NCBI GenBank assembly: GCA_014360105.1
Contig: JACIYD010000001.1
Location: 1 to 21,948 of the forward strand
DNA length: 21,948 nucleotides
DNA from: Clostridia bacterium
GTDB lineage: Bacteria > Bacillota > DSM-521 > Neomoorellales > SLTJ01
Direction: 5' to 3'
The position numbers and the translations under genes are program-made. Positions 1-7,257 of the stretch are shown in pieces (position 1 is the first letter of the stretch; each line of letters opens with the position of its first letter). The notes beneath the pieces are model-generated. The model saw only the letters and a program-made list of their open reading frames with translations, had not been told where the DNA came from and did no database searches.

Positions 1-625
1 TTACTTCTGCCAGTTCCCCCAGCCTGGCCTCGGCCGCATCCTGCCGCGTGGCGTCGTTAAGCATCGGCCCCGCCTTGACCGCGTAGAGGACGCGCCGCCC
101 CTCCCGGCCCAATGTACGCAATAACAGCCTGTCCAAAACGATTTCGCCGCTGTTGTCGCCGACCACCAGCACCTGTTTCGCCTTCTCCAGGTAGTACTTG
201 AGGGCGTCATAGTCCAGGCGGGCAAAAGCCGCCGCTTCCACCTCGGCGACACTTGCGCCCAGGTCGAAGTCTTTAAGGATGCCCAGGTCCACAATGTTCC
301 CGGCCGCGGCCACTTTAAGCGCAAAGAGCAGGGGATCCTTTGCTTTCGTGGCCCTCCTTTCACACCGGGCCAACCATTCCCAGGCCTGGCGGTTGGAAGC
401 CGCCCGCGCCGCGCGAAAAGGGTCTCCCTGGCCCAGGGCGGCGTAGGCACGTAACAGCACTAGCGTGGAGTTTTCCGCCGGGGTCTTCTCGCGGTCGAGA
501 GCGCCCAACATGGGCAGTACCTGGGCGAAGACTTGATAAGCCGTCTCCTCGTCCGCTCCGGCGACCTCCAGCACGGACTGCACCTGCCGCAGGTAACAGG
601 GCAAACAGGCGGGTACCTGGCGCAT
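1..625 (-). CDS. DUF89 family protein (ARMT1-like damage-control phosphatase), 3' end cut by window edge
   Basis: The frame is open for 208 codons from ATG at 625 and runs off the left edge, so the C-terminus is missing. The N-terminus has the Cys7-Pro-x-Cys10 pair and following RQ typical of the prokaryotic DUF89 subgroup. Around residues 170-180 is a VGDNSGEIVLD block; its Asp-Asn pair matches the metal-binding DN of the family. It is followed by VKAGPMLNDAT, also a family motif. Characterised DUF89 proteins are Mn/Co/Ni-dependent phosphatases acting on damaged or overflow phosphometabolites; the substrate here cannot be told. AAGGAAGG lies directly before the ATG, and a promoter sits just upstream, so the gene looks independently transcribed rather than part of the ABC transporter unit. 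Family assignment is firm; function is inferred. Confidence 0.85.
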   Translation of the reverse strand, partial: MRQVPACLPCYLRQVQSVLEVAGADEETAYQVFAQVLPMLGALDREKTPAENSTLVLLRAYAALGQGDPFRAARAASNRQAWEWLARCERRATKAKDPLLFALKVAAAGNIVDLGILKDFDLGASVAEVEAAAFARLDYDALKYYLEKAKQVLVVGDNSGEIVLDRLLLRTLGREGRRVLYAVKAGPMLNDATRQDAAEARLGELAEV

Positions 626-643
626 CCTTCCTTCACCCGCTCC

Positions 644-672
644 ATTATAAGCTAGGCGATGTTTCGGCACAA
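644..672 (-). promoter_or_regulatory. Candidate sigma-A promoter of the DUF89 gene
   Basis: On the minus strand a perfect -10 hexamer TATAAT (649 to 644) lies 17 bases after TTGTGC (672 to 667), which matches three of six -35 bases. The predicted start near 637 leaves only about a dozen leader bases, which include the ribosome binding site. Confidence 0.55.
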
Positions 673-735
673 GGCGTCGCCCTGCAGCTCACCGCGAAAC
701 TGACCAAAGGAAATCAGCCAGTGCGACCAACCCCC

Positions 736-1494
736 TCAATTACTCTCGAGACCCCAGCGCCGCTGCACCGCTCTTTCCAGCCGCGCAAACAGCCCCTGCT
801 CGATGATCATTCCTACCAGCAAAATGGTGAGCATGACGCCGAGAACACGCGGCATATCCCCCAGATCGCGCGCCTGCATCAGCAGGTGCCCGAGACCAAG
901 GTTGCCGAAGAGCAGTTCACCCCCCATCAAAGAACGCCAGGTAAAGGACCAGCTCTGTTTCAATCCGGTGATGATGCCGGGCAAGGCGGCGGGAAGTTTC
1001 ACCGCGGTATAAAGCCGCCAACCGCGCGCGCCCAGGGTAAGCGCGGCGCCGGTAAGGTTGCGCGGTAAGTTGCCTATGCCGTCGCGGGTGGCGATGGCCG
1101 CAGAAAAAACGGCGCCCATCACCGCCACGAAAATAATAGCGCCCTCTTGCAGGCCGAGGAGGATGATGGCGAAGGGAAACCAGCAAATGCTGGGAAAAGA
1201 CTGTAGCCCCATCAAAAGGCTCCTCCCGGCCTGGGCGAGCGGCCCCGACCGGCCCACAAGCAGGCCGAGGGCGCCGCCCAACAAGACTGCCAGGCCAAAG
1301 CCGATGCCCATGCGCTTGAGGCTGATCAGCAGGCCGTAAAGTAAGGTACCCTCGCGCCAACCCTGAGCGAGGCTGGCGACCACTTGCCACGGCGCGGGGA
1401 GAAGGTAATCCGGACAGAATTGGAGGCTGCACGCCCCTTGCCAAAAGAGTAAGAGGATGGCGAAGAAGGCGGCTTTCCTAAGTACGGCCGGCAT
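736..1494 (-). CDS. ABC transporter permease, SsuC/TauC type
   Basis: This 252-residue integral membrane protein of the BPD_transp_1 family is the permease of a nitrate/sulfonate/taurine-class importer. It has an N-terminal membrane segment (about residues 8-25) and several further hydrophobic stretches. The EAA-loop region around residues 145-170 (AALTLGARGWRLYTAVKLPAALP) is the docking site for the ATPase. AGGAGG lies 9 bases before the ATG. The start overlaps the end of the ATPase gene by 17 bases, so the two are translationally coupled. It closes the aprA-aprB-sat-binding protein-ATPase-permease unit, which hints at sulfate or another sulfur oxyanion as cargo. Homologs also carry sulfonates, nitrate, bicarbonate or thiamine precursors, so the cargo is unproven. 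Confidence 0.88.
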   Translation of the reverse strand: MPAVLRKAAFFAILLLFWQGACSLQFCPDYLLPAPWQVVASLAQGWREGTLLYGLLISLKRMGIGFGLAVLLGGALGLLVGRSGPLAQAGRSLLMGLQSFPSICWFPFAIILLGLQEGAIIFVAVMGAVFSAAIATRDGIGNLPRNLTGAALTLGARGWRLYTAVKLPAALPGIITGLKQSWSFTWRSLMGGELLFGNLGLGHLLMQARDLGDMPRVLGVMLTILLVGMIIEQGLFARLERAVQRRWGLESN

Positions 1495-2407
1495 GATTCC
1501 TTTCCTCCTGGAGCGCGCGGGTAACTTCCTCGCGCAAGTGGCGCCCGATGGCCAGGCGGGTGCGGACTACCCCCGGGTCGCCCTCCTCGCGCGGGCGCGG
1601 CAGGTCCAGCTCAATGATTGCCCTGATGCGGCCAGGGCGGTAGGTCATAACCACCACCCGATCGGCCAAGCGTACCGCTTCCTGCACACTATGGGTCACA
1701 AAGAGAACGGTCTTCCCCGTCTCTGCCCAGAGGCGCAAAAGCTCCGCGTTGAGCATTTCCCTGATCTGGGCGTCAAGCGAGGCAAACGGTTCGTCCATGA
1801 GCAACACTGCGGGATTGACGGCGAGTGCCCGGGCAATGGCCGCCAGTTGGCGCATTCCCCCGGAAAGCTCGTGTACGTAATGATGGGCAAAAGGCGCCAG
1901 GTGCACCATTGCCAGGTATTCCATGGCGCGAGCGCGCCTCACCCTTTTCCCCATACCCTGCATCGCCAGGCCGAACTCCACGTTGCCCAGGACGGTCAGC
2001 CAGGGGAAAAGGGCGTTCTCCTGAAAAACCATGGCGCGCTCCGCGCCGGGACCGTCCACTGCCTGGCCGTTAATACTGATTTCACCTGCGTCCGGCTTTT
2101 CCAGGCCGGCGATCAGACGGAGCAACGTTGACTTGCCACAGCCGGAAGGCCCTACCAGGCAGATGAATTCACCTTCCCTCACGGACAAATTGATCTCCTC
2201 TAACGCGACCAGGCGGCCCCGGCGGTGGGGAAAGCTTTTTACAATCCCGCGCAAGGCCAGTTTCTCCGGCGCTTCGGCCTTGCCTTGCCGCCCGACGACC
2301 GAACGCCAGGGTCTCCTCCCTTCCGCCGCTTGCCCCGGCGCCTCCCCCGTCCTCAATGGTGCAGGATAGGCGGCGGATGAAGCTTCAGCACTCAGAACTC
2401 TTTCCAC
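1478..2407 (-). CDS. ABC transporter ATP-binding protein, SsuB/TauB type
   Basis: This is the ATPase of the importer. From GTG at 2407 (309 residues) it shows Walker A GPSGCGKST (86-94), Q-loop Gln129, signature LSGGM (181-185), Walker B VLLMDEP (201-207) and an H-loop in FVTHS. The SsuB/TauB family is usually about 250-260 residues; the extra length is a roughly 48-residue, Ala/Gly/Arg-rich N-terminal extension with no motif. Two starts are possible. GTG at 2416 makes a GTGA overlap with the binding-protein stop but has no spaced Shine-Dalgarno. GTG at 2407 has AGGTGA five bases upstream and was chosen. Coupled to both neighbours. Confidence 0.88.
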   Translation of the reverse strand: MERVLSAEASSAAYPAPLRTGEAPGQAAEGRRPWRSVVGRQGKAEAPEKLALRGIVKSFPHRRGRLVALEEINLSVREGEFICLVGPSGCGKSTLLRLIAGLEKPDAGEISINGQAVDGPGAERAMVFQENALFPWLTVLGNVEFGLAMQGMGKRVRRARAMEYLAMVHLAPFAHHYVHELSGGMRQLAAIARALAVNPAVLLMDEPFASLDAQIREMLNAELLRLWAETGKTVLFVTHSVQEAVRLADRVVVMTYRPGRIRAIIELDLPRPREEGDPGVVRTRLAIGRHLREEVTRALQEERNHAGRT

Positions 2408-2412
2408 GCCGT

Positions 2413-3477
2413 TCACCTCGCCTGCGGCCGGACCAAAGACTCTAATACTTCCAGGGCGAAGATCCCGCCGAAGTCCGGTTTCACACCGCGCAAATACCCT
2501 TCCTCGTAAAGCCACTCGCCGAAAGCCACGACGGATTCCTTGAGCGGGTCATAGGTAAACTCGAGCCGGGTAAGCGCCTCGTCAATAATCTCCTGCGGCA
2601 GCAGCTTGCCCGTTAAACGCCCGATCTCGCGATTAAGAAGCTTCGCTGCATCGGCCGGCCGGTCATGAAGTTTCTTCGTCAGAGCAAGGTGGGCCTCCAG
2701 CCATTTGCTTACCAGCACGGGGTTTTGCACAACGAATTCGCTGCGGGCGACGACGACCGCCGTACTGAAGCGGCCGCCGGGCCAAAGCTCTCTTTCGTCA
2801 ACGAGTACCCGCGCCCCGGCTTCTTTGCAAAGTCTTGCGCCCCAGGGCTCGGGCACCCAGGCGGCGTCAATCTCCTGGCGCCGGAAGAAGGTGAGGATAT
2901 CGGGGTTGGCCATGGGGATGACGGTCACCGTGCCGCCGCGCTCCGTGGCCTCGAGCCCATGCCGGCGCAGGAAGTGGCGCAGGGAAAGATCCTGGGTATT
3001 TCCCAGTTGCGGTATCGCCACCTTCCTGGCCCCAAGATCAGCGACAGAGACGATGCCGGCCTGTGGCCGGACCACGAGGACGGCGCCGCCACTGGCCGCC
3101 CCGGCAATGATGCGCAGGGCGCGCCCGTGCGTCCGCAGATAGCCCGTGAGCGCGGGTACGGGACCGACGTAACCGATGTCTATCTCGCCGGCCAAGAGTG
3201 CCTGAATTAGGGACGGACCTGCGTTGAAAAGTCGGGGCTCGAGCCTGACCTGTGGGCCCAGAGTCCGTGCAAAAGTCCCATCGGCAATACCCACTACGGC
3301 CTGACCGTGGGTAAGATTGGGAAAGTAGCCCACGCGCAGGCCGACGGCCTGGTCCGCAGTTTTATCTAGCGCGGGTGCTTGCGAGTGCGCCGTGCAGGAG
3401 ACGGTTACCAGCGGCAGGACAACGAGGGTAAGAAGGCATAGCCCTTGCGGCAAGCGCCGCATACTACGCAAGACCAT
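2413..3477 (-). CDS. ABC transporter substrate-binding lipoprotein, SsuA/NMT1-like
   Basis: This 354-residue extracytoplasmic binding protein has a basic N-terminus, a hydrophobic stretch (about residues 11-26) and a lipobox-like VTVSC with Cys28 as the probable lipidated residue. Next comes the NMT1/SsuA fold: VGYFPNLTHGQAVVG near the start of domain 1, then GDIDIGYVGP-like GEIDIGYVGP and WVPEPWG in domain 2. ATG at 3477 is preferred because AAGGGGTGG precedes it at good spacing; an in-frame TTG at 3504 lies inside a repeat and lacks a site. It starts 37 bases after the sat stop, with no promoter room. Co-transcription with sat and apr suggests a sulfur oxyanion ligand. Anaerobic sulfonate use would need a desulfonation enzyme, and none is seen here. 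Confidence 0.87.
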   Translation of the reverse strand: MVLRSMRRLPQGLCLLTLVVLPLVTVSCTAHSQAPALDKTADQAVGLRVGYFPNLTHGQAVVGIADGTFARTLGPQVRLEPRLFNAGPSLIQALLAGEIDIGYVGPVPALTGYLRTHGRALRIIAGAASGGAVLVVRPQAGIVSVADLGARKVAIPQLGNTQDLSLRHFLRRHGLEATERGGTVTVIPMANPDILTFFRRQEIDAAWVPEPWGARLCKEAGARVLVDERELWPGGRFSTAVVVARSEFVVQNPVLVSKWLEAHLALTKKLHDRPADAAKLLNREIGRLTGKLLPQEIIDEALTRLEFTYDPLKESVVAFGEWLYEEGYLRGVKPDFGGIFALEVLESLVRPQAR

Positions 3478-3496
3478 ACTTAATCCACCCCTTAGG

Positions 3497-3547
3497 AAAT
3501 TCAAGTTTTGGGGCCTAGGCCTGGGTTTGCTCCCGCGACTGCAGCCC
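3497..3547 (+). repeat. R1 repeat copy a, overlapping the 3' end of sat
   Basis: This stretch of about 50 bases includes GGCCTAGGCCTGGGTTTGCT and continues to CCGCGACTGCAGCCC. Related copies lie at 6908-6945 (same orientation) and 7054-7105 (opposite). GGGTTTGCT is identical in all three copies. Compared with the 7054-7105 copy, about 42 of 51 positions match by eye with small gaps. The sat stop codon lies inside the repeat. Confidence 0.65.
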
Positions 3548-4747
3548 CCTGCTATTTCCCGGTTGCGTTATGGGGCAACGCCGCATGCGGTACTCCTTCA
3601 GGCCTTCGATTAATACGGCGGCCACCTCGGGCCGGGTAAACTCCGGCGGAGGTATTGCCCCGCGGCGCAGCATTTCCCGCACCTCGGTGCCGCTCAAGAC
3701 GAGGCGTACGGCGCCGTCATGGGGGCAAGTCTTGCCGGAAACCATGCTGCCACAGCGCCGGCAGTAAAAGGCCGTTTCGAAAAAGAGCGGGGTCACTCCC
3801 AGTTCTCCCGGGGAAAAGGCTCCAAAAACCCGTTGCGCCTCGTCCGGGCCGTAGTAGCCGCCAATACCGGCATGATCACGGCCGACGATGAAATGGCTGC
3901 AGCCGTAGTTTTTGCGCACCAGCGCGTGGAACACCGCCTCCCGCGGACCGGCATAGCGCATCGCAGCCGGGAATATCGCGAGCACGACCCTATCTCGCGG
4001 GTAGTATTCGTTCAGGAGCACCTCATAGCTCCGCACCCTCACCGTGGCTGGCAGGTCGTCCTCTTTGGTTTCACCCACCAGCGGATGCAAGAGCAGTCCG
4101 TCCGCCATTTCCAGGGCGCATTTTTGGATGTACTCGTGGGCCCGGTGCACGGGGTTGCGCGTCTGGAAACCGACGACCCGCGACCAGCCGCGCTGCCGGA
4201 AGACCGCCCTCGTTTCCGCCGGATCGAGCCGGTAGGCGGGAAAAGGACACTGCGGCCGGTTAAGCAGCCATATCTTGCCGCCCAGCAGCACCTCTCCCCG
4301 GCGCAAGAGCCGCGCCACCCCGGGGTGGGCGGGGTCAAGGGTGCGAAAAACCAGCCGCGCCTCGCGTTCCCGGTCGTAGCGGTACTTTTCCTCAAGCAAG
4401 AGCAAGCCGAGAATTTCCTGTTCCGCGCCGACCAGTGCCGCTTCCCTTCCCTCCACCAGTCCCGCAGCCTCCTCTGTGTCCACTGCCAGGGTCACGGGGA
4501 GGCTCCAGGCCAGGCCCCCGGCAAGGTGCATTTCCTCGACTACCGCGTTGTAGTCGGCCCGGGTGAGGAAACCCTCAAGCGGACTGAAGGCGCCAACGGC
4601 AATCATTTCCAGGTCGGAGGCGGACCAGCGGTCCAGGCGTATCCGGGGCAGGGTTATGGCCCGCGCCAGCGCGGCGGCGCGTTCTTCCCCCGTCAGCACC
4701 CGGTTCACCAGCCGGCCACCGTGAGGGGGTACCAGTTCCTCGATCAT
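3515..4747 (-). CDS. sat: Sulfate adenylyltransferase (ATP sulfurylase)
   Basis: It converts ATP and sulfate to adenosine 5'-phosphosulfate and pyrophosphate, the activation step before AprAB. The 410-residue protein carries the ATP-sulfurylase motifs [10 protein letters not shown] (195-204) and GRDHAG (289-294), and a Cys-rich zinc-type site (Cys329, Cys332, Cys341, His343) seen in many thermophile and dissimilatory-type Sat proteins. ATG at 4747 begins the typical [11 protein letters not shown] and has AGGGAGGG upstream; longer in-frame extensions lack family similarity. It starts 59 bases after the aprB stop. The last ten or so residues and the stop codon come from an R1 repeat, so the tail (…REQTQA) is probably not ancestral. 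There is no APS kinase domain. Confidence 0.97.
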   Translation of the reverse strand: MIEELVPPHGGRLVNRVLTGEERAAALARAITLPRIRLDRWSASDLEMIAVGAFSPLEGFLTRADYNAVVEEMHLAGGLAWSLPVTLAVDTEEAAGLVEGREAALVGAEQEILGLLLLEEKYRYDREREARLVFRTLDPAHPGVARLLRRGEVLLGGKIWLLNRPQCPFPAYRLDPAETRAVFRQRGWSRVVGFQTRNPVHRAHEYIQKCALEMADGLLLHPLVGETKEDDLPATVRVRSYEVLLNEYYPRDRVVLAIFPAAMRYAGPREAVFHALVRKNYGCSHFIVGRDHAGIGGYYGPDEAQRVFGAFSPGELGVTPLFFETAFYCRRCGSMVSGKTCPHDGAVRLVLSGTEVREMLRRGAIPPPEFTRPEVAAVLIEGLKEYRMRRCPITQPGNSRGLQSREQTQA

Positions 4748-4806
4748 CGTCTTTCCCTCCCTGTCAACGGTCTTGCTTTTTGTCGCCCCTGTTCCACGCG
4801 GCGCGA

Positions 4807-5127
4807 TCAAGCCCGCCCCGGGTGCTCTCTCGTCTTGACTGCGAATTCTTCAACCTCGCCGCTCGGGTAGCGCAGGGTCCAGACAATATGCGTCTCGTGC
4901 ACCTTTGGCCGGAGGCTCGCGCCGTAACCCGCGAGTGAAAAGGGTAGCCGGCGCTCGAGCGCGCCTTCGGGGCAACTCTTGACACAACTCATACATCCCC
5001 AGCAATCGCGCGCGCTGCGCAGGTAGGCCTTGCCTTCTTGCGGCAACAGGGCCAGCAGGTCGCCGGGACAAATGTCTACGCACCGGCCGCATCCGGTGCA
5101 TTGCTCCGCCTTTACCGTAATACCCAT
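4807..5127 (-). CDS. aprB: Adenylylsulfate reductase subunit beta (ferredoxin-type, short form)
   Basis: The 106-residue iron-sulfur subunit carries two [4Fe-4S] motifs: Cys10/13/16 with Cys20-Pro, and Cys42/45/48 with Cys52-Pro. It passes electrons to the FAD of AprA for reduction of APS to sulfite and AMP. Trp43, next to the second cluster ligand, may correspond to the Trp proposed for electron transfer in archaeal AprB. Dissimilatory AprB proteins are usually about 150 residues with a longer C-terminal tail that wraps AprA; here only about 50 residues follow the last cluster. ATG at 5127 has AAAGGGGGG about 7 bases upstream. It lies 18 bases after aprA and before sat. Confidence 0.92.
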   Translation of the reverse strand: MGITVKAEQCTGCGRCVDICPGDLLALLPQEGKAYLRSARDCWGCMSCVKSCPEGALERRLPFSLAGYGASLRPKVHETHIVWTLRYPSGEVEEFAVKTREHPGRA

Positions 5128-5145
5128 GGTGAAACCCCCCTTTGC

Positions 5146-6864
5146 CTATCCCCGGTAACGGTCCCCGGGGACCAACTGGCGGTAAGGCCGCTCGTACATT
5201 TCAATGCGGCCGGTTTCCGGATCGCGTCGCGAGTTGACGAATTTGAGCCAGTGCGCATCGTCGCGCTCCGGGTAGTCGAAGCGCGTCTGGAAGCCGGGCC
5301 AGCGTGTCTCCCGACGGTAGAGCAAGTGGTGCACCAGAACCTCGGCCACGTCCAGACGGTCGATGACCTCGTGAGCCTTTACCAGTTCGTGGCGGTCGCG
5401 CGCCACCAGGTAGGGCAGTTGCGCCCGTAGCCGGGACAGCTCTCGCAAGGCCACTTGCAGGCTCTCGCCGTGCAGCGCGTAAAAGGTACTGATTCCGCCG
5501 GCGTACCGGTCCATAATTTTTTGGAGCCGCTCTTCCATTTCTGCCGGCGTCACGCCATCGCCACCCTCCTCATATCTCCTGGCCGGGGCATATACCCGCG
5601 CCGTTTCGGCCGCGACCTCTTCCGGCTCCGGCTCCGACAAATCCACTCGGGCCGCATACGCGGCCGCCGCCCGCGCGGCAATAGCCCCCTCGGCCCAGCA
5701 GCCGCTCACGAATTTATAGGGTGCTCCGCCGGCCACGTCCCCGGCGGCATAAAGCCCCTCCAAGGTCGTCCGCCGGTCTTCCTCCACCCAGTAACCGGCC
5801 TGGCAGTGCCCGCCTACGAGGTACGGCTCGGTGCCTTCTATCTCTACCGGCTCGACCGCAGGGTCAATGCCGTTGGCTGCCCAGTAAAGGACCAGGTTCG
5901 GGTACATATCGAGGTAGGCCGCCTTGAGCTCCTTTACCTTTGCCGCCGACAGACCCCTGGTATCAAGGTAGCAGGGACCTCTCCCCTCCCTGGCCTCTAA
6001 CGTGGGCGCATGGACGCGCAGGCACGTCGGCGCCCGTTCGCCTCCCCAGGAGGCAAACCGGGTCTGGAGGAACGGCTCCCCCCTAGCATTGATCTGGCGC
6101 GCGCCAAAACCAAGGGCCAGGGTCCCGGTGGGGGCGATGACATCCTTGGTGCGGAGGGCCACAAAGCGCATCTCGAAGGTAGTCATCTCTGCGCCGGCCC
6201 TGATACCCATGGCGTAACCGGCACCCGTATTGAAGGGGCAGTACCACATCACGTGGTGGGCGCTGCCGTCGTTATTCGGTTTGTAGATGCCCGCGGCGCC
6301 TCCTGTGGCCACGATGGTGGCTTTTGCCTTTACCAGGTAAAGACGCCCGTCACGCACCCCCAGACCAATTGCGCCTACCACCCGCCCGCCGCGCCGCAGC
6401 AGCCCGGTGGCGGCGACGCGGTTGAGCACGGCAACGCCCGCCTTGTAAACCGCCCGTGCCAGGATGGGCTTGAGGGATTCGCCGTAAATCCTGATGTTCC
6501 ACCGTCCCCGGGCAAGGTAGCTGCCCTTGTCGTCTTTCGGGATGGGAAGACCCCAAGTTTCCACCTTTTTGACAACGCGATTCAGCTCTTTGGCCAGCGA
6601 AAGCACCAGATCCTCGCGGACGAGCCCCATGGCATCGGCGCGTACGTAGCGTACAAAGCTCTCCGGCGTTTCTCCCGGATTTAGGTAGGCGTTGATCGCG
6701 TTCATGCCCGCGGCCAAACAGCCGCTTCTTTCCACGTTCGCCTTTTCCATTATCGTGACGCGCAAATCCGGCCTGACTTCCTTGGCCTCAACGGCCGCCA
6801 GGCAGCCCGCCGTGCCGCCGCCGATGATCAGTACGTCCGTCTCCACAACCCGGGGTGGCAACAT
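5146..6864 (-). CDS. aprA: Adenylylsulfate reductase subunit alpha
   Basis: This 572-residue FAD subunit belongs to the fumarate reductase/succinate dehydrogenase flavoprotein family and reduces APS to sulfite plus AMP. It shows the N-terminal dinucleotide-binding motif GGGTAG (15-20), the AprA-type block AINAYL (Asn58), GRWNIRIYGES (120-130), EMRF with Arg233, GGHCQAGYW with His353, and a second FAD-contact motif LYAAGDVAGG (371-380). By memory of archaeal AprA, Asn58, Arg233 and His353 fall where the substrate-contacting Asn, Arg and His lie; an alignment would be needed. It is shorter than the typical 620-660 residues. AAGGAGG lies 7 bases before the ATG. It is first in the sulfate unit. 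Confidence 0.93.
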   Translation of the reverse strand: MLPPRVVETDVLIIGGGTAGCLAAVEAKEVRPDLRVTIMEKANVERSGCLAAGMNAINAYLNPGETPESFVRYVRADAMGLVREDLVLSLAKELNRVVKKVETWGLPIPKDDKGSYLARGRWNIRIYGESLKPILARAVYKAGVAVLNRVAATGLLRRGGRVVGAIGLGVRDGRLYLVKAKATIVATGGAAGIYKPNNDGSAHHVMWYCPFNTGAGYAMGIRAGAEMTTFEMRFVALRTKDVIAPTGTLALGFGARQINARGEPFLQTRFASWGGERAPTCLRVHAPTLEAREGRGPCYLDTRGLSAAKVKELKAAYLDMYPNLVLYWAANGIDPAVEPVEIEGTEPYLVGGHCQAGYWVEEDRRTTLEGLYAAGDVAGGAPYKFVSGCWAEGAIAARAAAAYAARVDLSEPEPEEVAAETARVYAPARRYEEGGDGVTPAEMEERLQKIMDRYAGGISTFYALHGESLQVALRELSRLRAQLPYLVARDRHELVKAHEVIDRLDVAEVLVHHLLYRRETRWPGFQTRFDYPERDDAHWLKFVNSRRDPETGRIEMYERPYRQLVPGDRYRG

Positions 6865-6907
6865 TCCTCATCCTCCTTGAAATCCCAGTGTTCTTGCCTT
6901 CTTCGCT

Positions 6908-7105
6908 AAATTTCAGTTGCTTGGGCTTAGGCCTGGGTTTGCTCCTCCAAAAGCTTTTCTCGCCTTCCCCTTCCGCCTACCCGAGTTACTATATGCAGCC
7001 GGTCGCCAAGGCGAAATGGCCCACTATATGGTGAATCCTGGATGTCAAAGACCGGGTTGCAGCCGCGGAAGCAAACCCCGCCTCAGGCCCGAGAAACTGG
7101 CATTT
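6908..7105. repeat. Inverted-repeat element (R1 copies b and c) upstream of aprA
   Basis: Two R1 copies face each other: 6908-6945 on the plus strand and 7105 to 7054 on the minus strand. The outer roughly 30 bases match at about 23 positions (CAGTT…, GGGC…AGGC…, GGGTTTGCT). The middle of about 110 bases has no ORF or family similarity I recognise. The whole is about 200 bp, the size and shape of a MITE-like non-autonomous element. ATTTC flanks both sides (6910-6914 and 7102-7106) but is too short to call a target duplication. Confidence 0.55.
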
Positions 7106-7257
7106 CGGGCGAGAGAATCCCCGCCTTTTGGGCATAAAAGCGGCAAGGCCCGCCGCCAAACCGGCGCGCGGGCCATGTGTTGAGATTCAAGATTGAAGAA
7201 TTGAGGCGTTAAGCGGGCGGGCCTTTGCTTTAAGCCTTTGCGGCAAGCATTGCTTCT
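7106..7257. other. Rest of the gctB-aprA intergenic gap
   Basis: The gap between the CoA-transferase operon and aprA is 393 bases long (6865-7257). Apart from the inverted-repeat element and a candidate terminator, this part holds GC-rich sequence and a short AT-rich patch with TTCAAGATTGAA near 7185. No ORF or RNA gene is supported. Confidence 0.5.
7135..7174 (-). terminator. Candidate intrinsic terminator of the CoA-transferase operon
   Basis: On the minus strand GGCCCGC (7174 to 7168) pairs with GCGGGCC, extended by CGCC with GGCG around a short GGTTT loop. The stem is followed by TTGCCGCTTTTA, a broken U-tract. It sits about 85 bases after the gctB stop. The stem is strong and the tail weak. 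Confidence 0.4.

Noticed and set aside
1..450. Minus-strand open frame ending at the very edge with a TAA at 3-1
   Set aside because: It is Arg/Pro/Trp-rich and without motifs. The neighbouring frame encodes the clear DUF89 protein.
3510..3520. GGCCTAGGCC palindrome as an operator
   Set aside because: It is part of the R1 repeat and not exact in the other copies, so a separate operator call is not justified.
3719..4870. Long plus-strand open frame opposite sat and the end of aprB
   Set aside because: The opposite strand encodes Sat with all motifs. The plus frame has no recognisable domain.
6917..7183. Plus-strand frame of 88 codons in the gap upstream of aprA
   Set aside because: It lies across the inverted-repeat element, has no ribosome binding site or motif, and breaks with the one-strand layout.
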